64,000 bases of DNA from DATFJT01 sp965230755. Lineage in GTDB: Bacteria; Bacteroidota; Bacteroidia; Chitinophagales; Saprospiraceae. Under the pieces are notes generated by a model, which searched no databases, had not been told where the DNA came from, and worked only from the letters and a program-made list of their open reading frames with translations. The stretch is taken from contig CBDDLT010000019.1 of assembly GCA_965230755.1 (NCBI GenBank), positions 1 to 64,000 on the forward strand, read 5' to 3'. The position numbers were made by a program, and so were the translations under genes. Below are positions 9,755 through 18,460 of this stretch, in pieces. Each line of letters opens with the position of its first letter. Positions within the stretch are counted from its first letter, which is position 1.

Positions 9755-11083
9755 TTACTTGCCTTCAAAATAAGACTTAAGTGTTTCGCCTGCTCGGACT
9801 TTTTCTAATCTCGTTTTGAATTCGTTAGACAAAGAGACTTCTTCTTTCTTCGCAAATATTTCTTTCAATGCGATAAGCGTATTAATATCATTGGCATTGG
9901 CCATTTCTGATTTTTTAAACCAAGGCAAAGCGCTGTCGAAGTAAGACAACATCTCCTTATTCTTTGCTTCATATTTTTTCATACCTGCATTAGAGAAATC
10001 GTCGGCTAAAGCATTAAGTTCTTGAGAAACATTTGCCGCTTTATTGAAATATAGAGCCCCAACACTATACAAAGCATCTCCCATATTTGCATCTATGTCT
10101 AAAGCATCTTTATACTTGGCAATAGCCTTATCAAAATAAGATTGTGCCTCATCCTTTTTACCGCCTTCAAAACTCTTTTGATACAATCTATCATAAACAT
10201 TACCTAAAGTCATATGAAGCGAAGCATTTTTTGGATCCTTGTCAATTCCCTCCTTAAGCTTATCTTCCAAAGAAGTGATTTGTCCTTCTTTCAAATAATG
10301 GTTTATCTCCGCAAACAATAAATTGGTACTATCCGGATACATTTTTCTACCTTCTTCCAAGTAACCAACTGCTTTCTCTTTGTCCGTATCATAGGAAGCT
10401 CTATAAAGGCCCTCGTAGATATCAGAAGAATTATATCCTCTTTCCAACAAGCTATTGTATATATCTACTGCTTTATCATTCTTATTGGCCAATTGAGCTG
10501 CAAGTGCAGTATAGTACATTTGGCTATTCATTTCGTCATCACTGCCTAAATACAGATTTCCTAATCCATTGTCATCAAGAAGTTTTTTCACCTCCAAAGT
10601 AGAGCTCAAGGCATTGTAAGCCAATCCAAAATCTTCTGTTTTGAATGCATTAATTCCTTCGTTGGATAGATTTACAGCGTGAAATGCCAAATTATCCAAA
10701 ACCTCTTCTTTTTGGTATTTTTTCTCTGCTATTCCCAGTGCGCTTACCAAAGCATTCTTAGCATCTGAAGACAAATCCCAAGTCTTAACCATCTTAGTAG
10801 GATCTATTAAGGATGCAGCTTGAGCTCGTGCTACATAAGCAGACAAAGTTCTTCCTTTAATTAAAAGGGCATTGTAGTCAGAATTGGCGGCATCATCTTT
10901 AAAGGCATCCATAATAAGATCCTTAGCCTCATCCAGGTCATCCCCATTCGATGCTTCATCCAAATAATAATTGCTCAGTGCTCTTTTCGCTTTTTTAACT
11001 GTTTTGACATAGTCCTGTGCAGCCAATTGACCACTAAAAACTAGGAAGCACATCAATGTCAAAAAGCTTACTATTTTATTCAT
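9755..11083 (-). CDS. Exported TPR-repeat protein
   Basis: A 442-residue protein with a signal peptide (cleavage near QLAAQ) and tetratricopeptide-like helical repeats through most of its length. The clearest are at ~215-350 (YNSLLERGYNSSDIYEGLYR, LHMTLGNVYDRLYQK, ALYSVGALYFNKAA). Such periplasmic TPR proteins usually act as scaffolds in envelope or secretion complexes. No specific partner is evident: it lies alone between terminator and gyrA. It is lysine- and alanine-rich and has no membrane anchor or lipobox apart from the signal peptide. Confidence 0.8.
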   Translation of the reverse strand: MNKIVSFLTLMCFLVFSGQLAAQDYVKTVKKAKRALSNYYLDEASNGDDLDEAKDLIMDAFKDDAANSDYNALLIKGRTLSAYVARAQAASLIDPTKMVKTWDLSSDAKNALVSALGIAEKKYQKEEVLDNLAFHAVNLSNEGINAFKTEDFGLAYNALSSTLEVKKLLDDNGLGNLYLGSDDEMNSQMYYTALAAQLANKNDKAVDIYNSLLERGYNSSDIYEGLYRASYDTDKEKAVGYLEEGRKMYPDSTNLLFAEINHYLKEGQITSLEDKLKEGIDKDPKNASLHMTLGNVYDRLYQKSFEGGKKDEAQSYFDKAIAKYKDALDIDANMGDALYSVGALYFNKAANVSQELNALADDFSNAGMKKYEAKNKEMLSYFDSALPWFKKSEMANANDINTLIALKEIFAKKEEVSLSNEFKTRLEKVRAGETLKSYFEGK

Positions 11084-11163
11084 AAAAAAAGATTTAGTTC
11101 TATGAAATTATACCAGAATAATCTAAATAAAATTTCTTAATTATTGTTAAAGTTAAATTAATA

Positions 11164-13629
11164 TTATTCTTCTTCGTCTTTATCTGATGATTTAACCAGG
11201 GCCACATCCGCTATAGAATCGCCATCCGTAAGGTTTATAATCTTAACTCCTTGGGTCGCTCTACCCATGATTCGAATATCCTTAATTGGCGTTCTTATGG
11301 TAATACCGCTTTTATTACTAATCATCAAGTCAAAACTATCCAAGACCGACTTTAACGCGATTAGATTACCTGTTTTATCAGATATCTGAAGTGTTTTAAC
11401 ACCTTTACCTCCTCTTCGTGTCTTTCTATAGTCGCTGATAATAGATCTTTTTCCTAAGCCATTTTCAGAAACCACCAACAAACTATACTCGTGATCTTCT
11501 TCATTGAGTACCACCATTCCGATGACTTCGTCCTGATCGTTGGCCAGACTCATTCCTCGCACTCCGGCTGCAGTACGACCCATAACCCTTACATCGCTAG
11601 TATCAAATCTAATTGCTCTTCCCATTCTATTGGCCAGGATAATCTCACCATTGTTTCTAGACAATTTTGCTTCAAGAAGTTGATCATTATCCTTGATATT
11701 AATAGCAATAATACCATTCGATCTAGGTCTTGAGAAATCCTTAAGGCTCGTCTTCTTTACCACACCATTTTTGGTAGCAAATACCACAAAATTCTCTTGC
11801 AGGAATTCTTCATTTTCAAGATCGGGAACATTGATGTAAGCTCTGATTTTATCCTCTTTAGGAAGAGCAAGAATATTCTGTAATACCCTTCCACTAGAAT
11901 TCTTACCAGCTTCCGGAATTTCATAGATCCTCAACCAATGGCAGATTCCACTCTCAGTGAAAAGCAGTAGGTAGTTGTGATTCGAAGAGATGAACATGTG
12001 TTCGACATAATCCGCATCTCTAGTCTTACTTCCTCGAGAACCTCTTCCTCCTCTTACCTGCGATCGGTATTCATCGAGATTGGTTCTTTTAATATAACCT
12101 AGATGAGAAATGGTAACCACCACTTTTTCATTCGGTATTAGATCCTCAATACTAATTTCTCCGTCAGAATATACAATCTCTGTTCTTCTCTCATCTCCAT
12201 ACTTCTCCTTGATTTCCTGAAGTTCTTCCTTCATGACATCATATCTCATGGATTCATTCCCCAACAACTCTTTGTAGTAGGAAATAGTTTTCAAGAGTTC
12301 GTCATATTCATCCTTTATCTTCTGTCGCTCTAATCCTGTTAGCCTTTGCAATCTCATGTCCAAGATTGCCTTAGCCTGAATTTCAGAGAAAGAGAAACGA
12401 TCAATCAATGCAATTTTTGCTGTTTCACCATCCTTAGATGCCCGAATTAACTTGATAACCTCATCCAGATTATCCAGAGCAATTAAGTAACCCTCTAAAA
12501 TATGTGCTCTCTCCTCTGCCTTCCTTAGATCGTATTGTGTCCTTCTGACAATGATCTCCATTCTAAACTTGATGAACTCCTCAATCAATTGCTTCAGATT
12601 CAGCAATTGCGGACGTCCATTAACCAGCGTTACATTGTTAACTCCATAGGAGGTCTGAAGAGAGGTATATTTATATACCTTACTGAGGACAATGCTCGCC
12701 ATGGCATCCCGCTTGACATCAATAACAAGTCGCACTCCATTCCTATCCGACTCATCTCGAACATCACTTATACCAGTGACCTTTTCTTCCTTAACCAGCT
12801 CTGCAATTTTGATATGCAAACTGGCTTTATTTAACATAAAAGGAATTTCCGAAATCACGATTTGTTCCATTCCAGTTTTGGACTGAACGATATCCGCTTT
12901 TCCTCTGACGATTATTCTACCTCTGCCAGTCTCAAAAGCTTCCTTTACTCCCGCATATCCGTAGATCATTCCACCAGTAGGGAAATCAGGACCTTTAATA
13001 TACTCGCAAAGTTCATCAATAGTGATGTCTCTATTATCGATTGTAGCTATCACACCATCAATCACTTCTCCCAAATTATGAGGCAGCATATTGGTCGCCA
13101 TACCCACTGCAATTCCACTTGCACCATTGATGAGAAGGTTTGGTATCCGTGCCGGTAAAACCGTGGGTTCCTCCAAACTGTCATCAAAGTTCAGCCGAAA
13201 ATCTACAGTTTCCTTTTTAATATCAGCCAGTAACTCCTCACTGATTCTAGATAATCGAGCCTCTGTATATCTCATCGCCGCAGGACTATCACCATCCATA
13301 GAACCAAAGTTCCCTTGTCCTTGCACTAAAGGATATCGCAATGACCAATCTTGGGCCATTCTTACCATGGCATCATAAACGGACGAATCACCATGCGGAT
13401 GATATTTACCCAATACTTCTCCAACAATACGTGCGGATTTTCTAGGTTGTTTGTTATAACTCAAACCCAATTCCGTCATCCCGTACAGTACTCTTCTCTG
13501 AACTGGTTTTAATCCATCCCTAACATCTGGCAGAGCTCTTGAAACAATAACGGACATCGCATAATCGATGTAGGCCGATTTCATTTCATCCTCAATGTTT
13601 ACAGGGATAATATTCTGTTGATCTGTCAT
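11164..13629 (-). CDS. gyrA: DNA gyrase subunit A
   Basis: The 821-residue protein is the DNA breakage/rejoining subunit of gyrase, which introduces negative supercoils with GyrB. The catalytic tyrosine is Tyr121 in AAMRYTEARL. The quinolone-resistance-determining region reads HPHGDSSVYDAM (78-88), with Ser82 and Asp86 at the positions of E. coli Ser83 and Asp87, i.e. the quinolone-susceptible state. The six-bladed C-terminal DNA-wrapping domain is present, with the GyrA-box-like QVRGGRGSRGSK at ~535. An acidic tail (SSDKDEEE) ends the protein. Length and motifs fit GyrA better than ParC because of the GyrA-box and the full C-terminal propeller. Confidence 0.95.
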   Translation of the reverse strand: MTDQQNIIPVNIEDEMKSAYIDYAMSVIVSRALPDVRDGLKPVQRRVLYGMTELGLSYNKQPRKSARIVGEVLGKYHPHGDSSVYDAMVRMAQDWSLRYPLVQGQGNFGSMDGDSPAAMRYTEARLSRISEELLADIKKETVDFRLNFDDSLEEPTVLPARIPNLLINGASGIAVGMATNMLPHNLGEVIDGVIATIDNRDITIDELCEYIKGPDFPTGGMIYGYAGVKEAFETGRGRIIVRGKADIVQSKTGMEQIVISEIPFMLNKASLHIKIAELVKEEKVTGISDVRDESDRNGVRLVIDVKRDAMASIVLSKVYKYTSLQTSYGVNNVTLVNGRPQLLNLKQLIEEFIKFRMEIIVRRTQYDLRKAEERAHILEGYLIALDNLDEVIKLIRASKDGETAKIALIDRFSFSEIQAKAILDMRLQRLTGLERQKIKDEYDELLKTISYYKELLGNESMRYDVMKEELQEIKEKYGDERRTEIVYSDGEISIEDLIPNEKVVVTISHLGYIKRTNLDEYRSQVRGGRGSRGSKTRDADYVEHMFISSNHNYLLLFTESGICHWLRIYEIPEAGKNSSGRVLQNILALPKEDKIRAYINVPDLENEEFLQENFVVFATKNGVVKKTSLKDFSRPRSNGIIAINIKDNDQLLEAKLSRNNGEIILANRMGRAIRFDTSDVRVMGRTAAGVRGMSLANDQDEVIGMVVLNEEDHEYSLLVVSENGLGKRSIISDYRKTRRGGKGVKTLQISDKTGNLIALKSVLDSFDLMISNKSGITIRTPIKDIRIMGRATQGVKIINLTDGDSIADVALVKSSDKDEEE

Positions 13630-13742
13630 ATTTTTCTTTTACCTCGCTTTCAATTCAACAAGATCACAAGGTACAAAATATTTGAAGTTTCTTTACTAAG
13701 AAGAATTAAGAATTAGCGCTATATAAAGCACAAAACTTAATG

Positions 13743-13750
13743 TACATTTG
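13743..13750 (+). promoter_or_regulatory. Bacteroidota -7 promoter element for ubiE/menG
   Basis: TACATTTG matches the TAnnTTTG -7 consensus of Bacteroidota and lies 18 bases before the ATG of ubiE. No good -33 TTTG is visible at the usual spacing, so the promoter is only partly supported. Confidence 0.5.
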
Positions 13751-13767
13751 TCGAAGTTTTTAAATAT

Positions 13768-14505
13768 ATGAGTGAGGAGATAAAACCATATCAGGATTCG
13801 AATAATAAAAAGAACCAAGTCAGTGAGATGTTCAATAATATCGCTAAGAATTATGACCTTCTCAACAGAGTTCTCTCCCTTGGTATTGATCAGCGCTGGA
13901 GGAAAAAATTGGTGAACAGTTTTTCTTTCATCCAAGGAATAGATGGTCCTAAACTATTAGATATTGCTACGGGAACCGGCGATGTAGCCATTGCACTGGC
14001 CAAGGAATATCAAAACACCAACGTAATTGGTGTGGATATTGCTAATAAGATGCTAGAAAAAGGAAATATAAAGATTAAAGCGAAGGATTTGACCGAAAGA
14101 ATAAAGCTTGAGCTAGGAGATGCGGAAAGTTTGAACTTTTCCGACAATAGTTTCGAGGGAATATCCGTTGCATTTGGAGTGAGGAACTTTGAAAATTTGA
14201 GTTCCGGTTTGAAAGAAATGAATAGGGTTTTACGATCTGGTGGAAAATTGGCGGTTTTAGAATTTTCCAAACCGAGAGGTATTCTATTCAAATCGATCTA
14301 CCACGCTTATTTTAAATACTTGCTACCCTTAGTGGGAAGAATTAAATCAGGAGATCCTCACGCCTATGATTATTTGTTTCGAAGTGTTCAAAATTTCCCT
14401 GATGGAGAGGGATTTATTCAATGTCTTCGAGAAGTTGGATTTTCTAATATTCAAGAGAGAAGATTAACCTTTGGTATATGTACACTATACACGGCAGAAA
14501 AATAA
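13768..14505 (+). CDS. ubiE: Demethylmenaquinone methyltransferase (UbiE/MenG)
   Basis: A 245-residue SAM-dependent methyltransferase that catalyses the last step of menaquinone synthesis. Motif I is LDIATGTGDVAIALA, followed by VIGVDIANKMLEKG. The UbiE family signatures are also present: YDLLNRVLSLGIDQRWR near the N-terminus and DYLFRSVQNFPDGE near the C-terminus. The remaining pathway genes are at the right end of the window (menD, B, A, C, E). The stop codon overlaps the start of porT by 28 bases, a gene order shared by many Bacteroidota. Confidence 0.94.
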   Translation: MSEEIKPYQDSNNKKNQVSEMFNNIAKNYDLLNRVLSLGIDQRWRKKLVNSFSFIQGIDGPKLLDIATGTGDVAIALAKEYQNTNVIGVDIANKMLEKGNIKIKAKDLTERIKLELGDAESLNFSDNSFEGISVAFGVRNFENLSSGLKEMNRVLRSGGKLAVLEFSKPRGILFKSIYHAYFKYLLPLVGRIKSGDPHAYDYLFRSVQNFPDGEGFIQCLREVGFSNIQERRLTFGICTLYTAEK

Positions 14506-15197
14506 TACTTAGTGCTATAATTTGCCTGACAATAATAGCTAATGCTCTTGGTCAAAGACCAAAAGGGAACTACAATTTCCTGGACTTTCAGAGTAAGCCA
14601 TATTATTTCGGTATCAGTCTTGGCTATAATCAGTCAAGTTTTAGAATTTTTGCATCTGATGATTTCATCCTCAACGACAGCATCAGTGTTTTAAATTCAG
14701 TCAATGGACCAGGTCTCAATTTGGGAATCATTACCAATCTAAAAATTGGTCAGTATTTCGATTTCCGTTCTATTCCTGCTTTTTCTTTTGTTGAGAGAAA
14801 CTTGAGTTATACCTCTACGGATGAGTCCGGAAGAGTGGACACCCGAACCATTGAATCTGTCTTTCTCGAGTTGCCCTTTATGTTGCGATATAAATCTGCG
14901 CCATTCAATGATATAAGGGTTTATGCACTGACTGGGTTTAAGTACACCTTTGATGTGGCCAGTAATTCCAGGACAAGGCAAGCTGAATCTCTGGTCAAAA
15001 TATCGCCAACCGACTTCGCACTAGAGTTCGGGGTCGGATTACAGATATTTTTCCCTTATTTTATTTTCTCACCAGAAATTAAAATGAGCCAGGGAATAAG
15101 TAACTCACTGATATATGACGATCAGTTGTTACAATCCACTGTTCTTGAGAAAGTGATAAGCAGAACATTTACGCTTTCCTTCCATTTTGAAGGATAA
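14478..15197 (+). CDS. porT: Type IX secretion protein PorT-like outer-membrane beta-barrel
   Basis: A 239-residue outer-membrane barrel with a signal peptide ending at ALGQ. The region after the signal (PKGNYNFLDFQSKPYYFGIS, with LGYNQSSF following) is the characteristic start of PorT, an essential T9SS component found next to ubiE in many Bacteroidota. The rest alternates hydrophobic and polar residues and ends with an aromatic (FTLSFHFEG), as barrels do. It overlaps ubiE at its 5' end by 28 bases and the convergent ACP phosphodiesterase gene at its 3' end by 29 bases. The PorT assignment relies on both sequence pattern and synteny. Confidence 0.85.
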   Translation: MYTIHGRKIILSAIICLTIIANALGQRPKGNYNFLDFQSKPYYFGISLGYNQSSFRIFASDDFILNDSISVLNSVNGPGLNLGIITNLKIGQYFDFRSIPAFSFVERNLSYTSTDESGRVDTRTIESVFLELPFMLRYKSAPFNDIRVYALTGFKYTFDVASNSRTRQAESLVKISPTDFALEFGVGLQIFFPYFIFSPEIKMSQGISNSLIYDDQLLQSTVLEKVISRTFTLSFHFEG

Positions 15198-15777
15198 TTT
15201 CCTCTCTTTTTTCTCTTGATTTCTCGAGAAGGAAAGGAAATAATTCGTTGAAGTTTTCTTCAATTTTTTCGTTATTGTTCTTGATGGTTCGAATGCAATG
15301 ATCAAAATACTCCGGTTTAGAGACCCTTCTCTTCATCGAATTATACACTTTGCCCAATCCATCGATACTTCTATATATATTGAGCCATTTGGAGTCAATC
15401 ATTGACTGGACAAAATCGGGAAGTAGTTCTTGATAGGCAGAATAATACGACTGTATCTGAGGATATTTTCTATCGCAGAAAAGACCATAGTCCTCTTCGA
15501 CGTACTTATCCCAATTTCTAAATAAGAAATGATCAAAGGCAATATCGACGATGACAGGTCCATACAATCCATGGTCCATTTTGAATAATTGAACCGTCCG
15601 CTTGGTCGCCTCGTGGGCATCAGTAATTCGATCGATGTATTGATGTAACTCTACACCATACCTTACCTTTTTATCCAACAATGCTATGTTTTTGAAGGGA
15701 ATAATGTCACCAATGAAGTTTCCAAAAAGAAAATTCGGGTCATCTCCGGAAAGCGTAATATGAGCTAAGTAATTCAA
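15169..15777 (-). CDS. acpH: Acyl carrier protein phosphodiesterase (DUF479 family)
   Basis: A 202-residue HD-like alpha-helical phosphodiesterase of the AcpH family, which removes the phosphopantetheine group from holo-ACP. Family motifs visible are MNYLAHITLSG, GNFIGD, RYGVELHQYIDRITDAH (metal-binding His and Asp) and DIAFDHFLFRNW. The gene stands alone, converging with porT and diverging from ychF. The gene symbol is given on family resemblance; substrate specificity in Bacteroidota has not been inferred from sequence. Confidence 0.88.
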   Translation of the reverse strand: MNYLAHITLSGDDPNFLFGNFIGDIIPFKNIALLDKKVRYGVELHQYIDRITDAHEATKRTVQLFKMDHGLYGPVIVDIAFDHFLFRNWDKYVEEDYGLFCDRKYPQIQSYYSAYQELLPDFVQSMIDSKWLNIYRSIDGLGKVYNSMKRRVSKPEYFDHCIRTIKNNNEKIEENFNELFPFLLEKSREKREEIILQNGRKA

Positions 15778-15876
15778 ACAAAAGTTTGATCCAAAATATA
15801 AAATATATCCTTAAAGTGCCTCTTTGATTCAATTTAATCTACAATTCCTTAATTTCGCGGACTAAACGAAAAAACT

Positions 15877-16974
15877 ATGGCTCTAAAATGTGGTATTGTT
15901 GGTTTACCGAATGTTGGAAAATCCACTTTGTTTAACGCTTTGTCATCTGCAAAAGCTCTTGCTGCGAATTATCCGTTTGCTACTAAAGAACCCAATGTTG
16001 GCGTAATTACTGTACCTGATCAGAGGCTGACTCAATTGTCCGATTTGGTCAAGCCACAGAAGATAATTCCTACCACTGTGGATATAGTAGATATTGCCGG
16101 ATTAATTAAGGGTGCCAGTAAAGGAGAAGGATTAGGGAATCAATTTTTAGGCAATATAAGAGAGGTGCAGGCTATCCTTCATGTGATTCGCTGTTTTGAG
16201 GATGGCAATGTTGTTCACGTGGATGGCAGTGTGGATCCCATTAGAGATAAGGAAATCATCGATGCAGAACTTCTACTGAAAGATATTGAGACTGTAGAAA
16301 ACCGATTGGAGAAATTGAAGAAGATGGCAAAATCAGGAGAGAAACAAGCCGTCAAAAATGTAGAAACTGCCGAAGTTATACTCTCCTCATTAGAAAAAGC
16401 CAATCCTGCCAGAACCTTGAGTTTCGACAATAAGGATCAAACAGACCTCTTGGATTCGATGATGTTGCTCACTGCCAAGCCCGTGATGTATGTCCTCAAC
16501 GTAGATGAAAGCTCTGTTATCGATGGGAACGAGTTAACGGCCAAAATCATTCCAGTTATCGAAAAGGAAAATGCAAACTATTTACTGATTTCTGCTGGAA
16601 TCGAGGCCGACATTACAGAATTAGAAGATGATGAAAAGATCGATTTTCTTGAAGAAATGGGTTTAAAAGAGCCTGGAGTTAACAGACTAATTCAGGAGGC
16701 TTATCGAATGTTGAACTTGATCACTTACTTTACCGCAGGTGAAAAAGAGGTACGGGCCTGGACGGTGGAAAAGGGATCTTCTGCTCCTAAGGCTGCCGGT
16801 GTAATCCATACGGATTTCGAAAAAGGTTTTATCCGCGCTGAAGTGATAAAATTTGACGATTACGTCAGTTTTGGCTCAGAAATTGCAGTTAAGGAAGCAG
16901 GAAAACTTAGAGTAGAAGGAAAAGAATATATTGTAGATGATGGCGATGTAATGCATTTCCTCTTTAACGTGTAA
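15877..16974 (+). CDS. ychF: Ribosome-binding ATPase YchF
   Basis: A 365-residue Obg-family P-loop NTPase (YchF/OLA1). The G1 motif is GLPNVGKSTLFNAL (9-22) and G3 is DIAGL. The G4 position reads NVDES rather than NKxD, as expected for the ATP-preferring YchF group. A coiled-coil insertion (residues ~125-170) and a C-terminal TGS domain (from ~280, FTAGEKEVRAWTV) complete the family architecture. A degenerate promoter element (TAATTTCG, 15850-15857) lies just upstream. It is transcribed alone. Confidence 0.95.
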   Translation: MALKCGIVGLPNVGKSTLFNALSSAKALAANYPFATKEPNVGVITVPDQRLTQLSDLVKPQKIIPTTVDIVDIAGLIKGASKGEGLGNQFLGNIREVQAILHVIRCFEDGNVVHVDGSVDPIRDKEIIDAELLLKDIETVENRLEKLKKMAKSGEKQAVKNVETAEVILSSLEKANPARTLSFDNKDQTDLLDSMMLLTAKPVMYVLNVDESSVIDGNELTAKIIPVIEKENANYLLISAGIEADITELEDDEKIDFLEEMGLKEPGVNRLIQEAYRMLNLITYFTAGEKEVRAWTVEKGSSAPKAAGVIHTDFEKGFIRAEVIKFDDYVSFGSEIAVKEAGKLRVEGKEYIVDDGDVMHFLFNV

Positions 16975-17024
16975 TTTTTGTTTCTACTCGCAAGTCAGTT
17001 ATTTATAAACAATTGCTAGTAGAG

Positions 17025-18368
17025 ATGAGACTTTTAACTAGAATTTTAGCCTTTTCAATTCTTTTGTTCACGGCCTGTCAATCAGATGATCAGTCAGGAC
17101 CTTCGGATTTGGACAATGCTTTGACCGCCGCTATTTTAGCTTCCCCCAATATCAATGAAATTGAAAATTTAATCTTACCGGAATCGAATGAGTTTAATAA
17201 GATTCCTCAAGATCCCAATAATAGAATCACTGCAAAAAAAGTAGAACTGGGTAAGTTCTTGTTCCATGAAACGGGATTGGCTCAAAATCCCAAAAATGAA
17301 ATTGGAAGAGGAACCTATTCTTGTGCAAGTTGTCATAATGCGGCGGGAGGATTCCAGTCGGGAAGATTTCAAGCTATTGGAGATGGTGGAATCGGCTTTG
17401 GCCCATTTATGGACCGGACAAGACATATGTTGTACAAAGAAGACGATTTGGACGTTCAACCCATTCGAACTCCTTCTTCACTCAATATTGCCTATCAGAC
17501 CAATGTATTGTGGAATGGTCAATTCGGTGCTACAGATCTAAACGAAGGAACAGAAAGTCAATGGACGGAAGACACTCCAAAAGAAAAGAACAAATTGGGT
17601 TACGAAGGGACTGAAACTCAAGCCATAGCTGGTTTGGAGGTACATCGATTGGTGATCGAAAAAGAACTGATTGAAAGCTTGGGTTACTTAGAGCTTTTTG
17701 ATGAAGTATTCCCAGAATTCCCTGAAAGGGCTCGATATACGATTGAGACCGCAGGTTTGGCTATTGCCGCTTATGAAAGAACCCAATTGGCCAATGAATC
17801 TCCATTCCAAGAATGGTTGAGAGGAGATTATATGGCTTTGAATGCTCAGCAAAAAAGAGGTGCGATTAACTTTTTCGATAAAGGAGAATGTGCCACTTGT
17901 CACGGAGGGCCATCTCTGGCTAATATGGAATTTCATGCCATCGGTATGGGTGATTTATTCACTTGTCCGGAAGAGGTATTCAAAACGGATGCCAATGTTC
18001 CTGAGATTTTGGGTAGAGCCAGCTTCACTGGTAATGCAGAAGACAACTATAGATTTAAAGTTCCTACTTTATACAACTTGAAAGACTCACCATTTTACGG
18101 ACATGGAAGTACCTTTACAAATGTTAGGGACGTTATCGACTACAAGAATAATGCTATTAAGCAAAGCACCATAGTTCCGGATGACGCCTTGTCTGAGCAT
18201 TTCAAACCTTTGAATCTTACCCAATCTGAAATTGAGGATTTAGAGGCTTTCATAGTCAATGCTTTATACGATTCTAACTTGGAAAGATATGTTCCGGAAA
18301 GCTTACCTTCTGGTAATTGTTTTCCAAATGCAGATCCACTGTCTAAACAAGTATTGGGTTGTAATTAA
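17025..18368 (+). CDS. Di-haem cytochrome c peroxidase (CcpA/MauG family) lipoprotein
   Basis: With the ATG at 17025 the protein begins with a lipoprotein signal peptide whose lipobox ends in FTAC (an upstream TTG at 17013 would add four residues). Two c-type haem motifs are present: CASCH at about residue 100 and CATCH at about residue 289, the spacing seen in bacterial di-haem peroxidases. Such enzymes reduce H2O2 in the periplasm using electrons from cytochrome c or oxidise protein substrates (MauG branch). Aromatic and proline-rich stretches (PFMDRTRHMLY; RVPTLYNLK-like KVPTLYNLKDSPFYGHG) match the family. The attachment cysteine suggests the enzyme faces the periplasm from a membrane. 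Confidence 0.9.
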   Translation: MRLLTRILAFSILLFTACQSDDQSGPSDLDNALTAAILASPNINEIENLILPESNEFNKIPQDPNNRITAKKVELGKFLFHETGLAQNPKNEIGRGTYSCASCHNAAGGFQSGRFQAIGDGGIGFGPFMDRTRHMLYKEDDLDVQPIRTPSSLNIAYQTNVLWNGQFGATDLNEGTESQWTEDTPKEKNKLGYEGTETQAIAGLEVHRLVIEKELIESLGYLELFDEVFPEFPERARYTIETAGLAIAAYERTQLANESPFQEWLRGDYMALNAQQKRGAINFFDKGECATCHGGPSLANMEFHAIGMGDLFTCPEEVFKTDANVPEILGRASFTGNAEDNYRFKVPTLYNLKDSPFYGHGSTFTNVRDVIDYKNNAIKQSTIVPDDALSEHFKPLNLTQSEIEDLEAFIVNALYDSNLERYVPESLPSGNCFPNADPLSKQVLGCN

Positions 18369-18460
18369 TATTGTAGAAAGGGAAATCGGAGAAGATTGTT
18401 CTTGAAGTGATTCCAATTTTGTACTTTCAACTTTATTGTTGATCTAAATAGTACAGTACA

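Noticed and set aside
12862..13378. Several plus-strand frames within gyrA
   Set aside because: They oppose a highly conserved gene and show no independent start signals or motifs.
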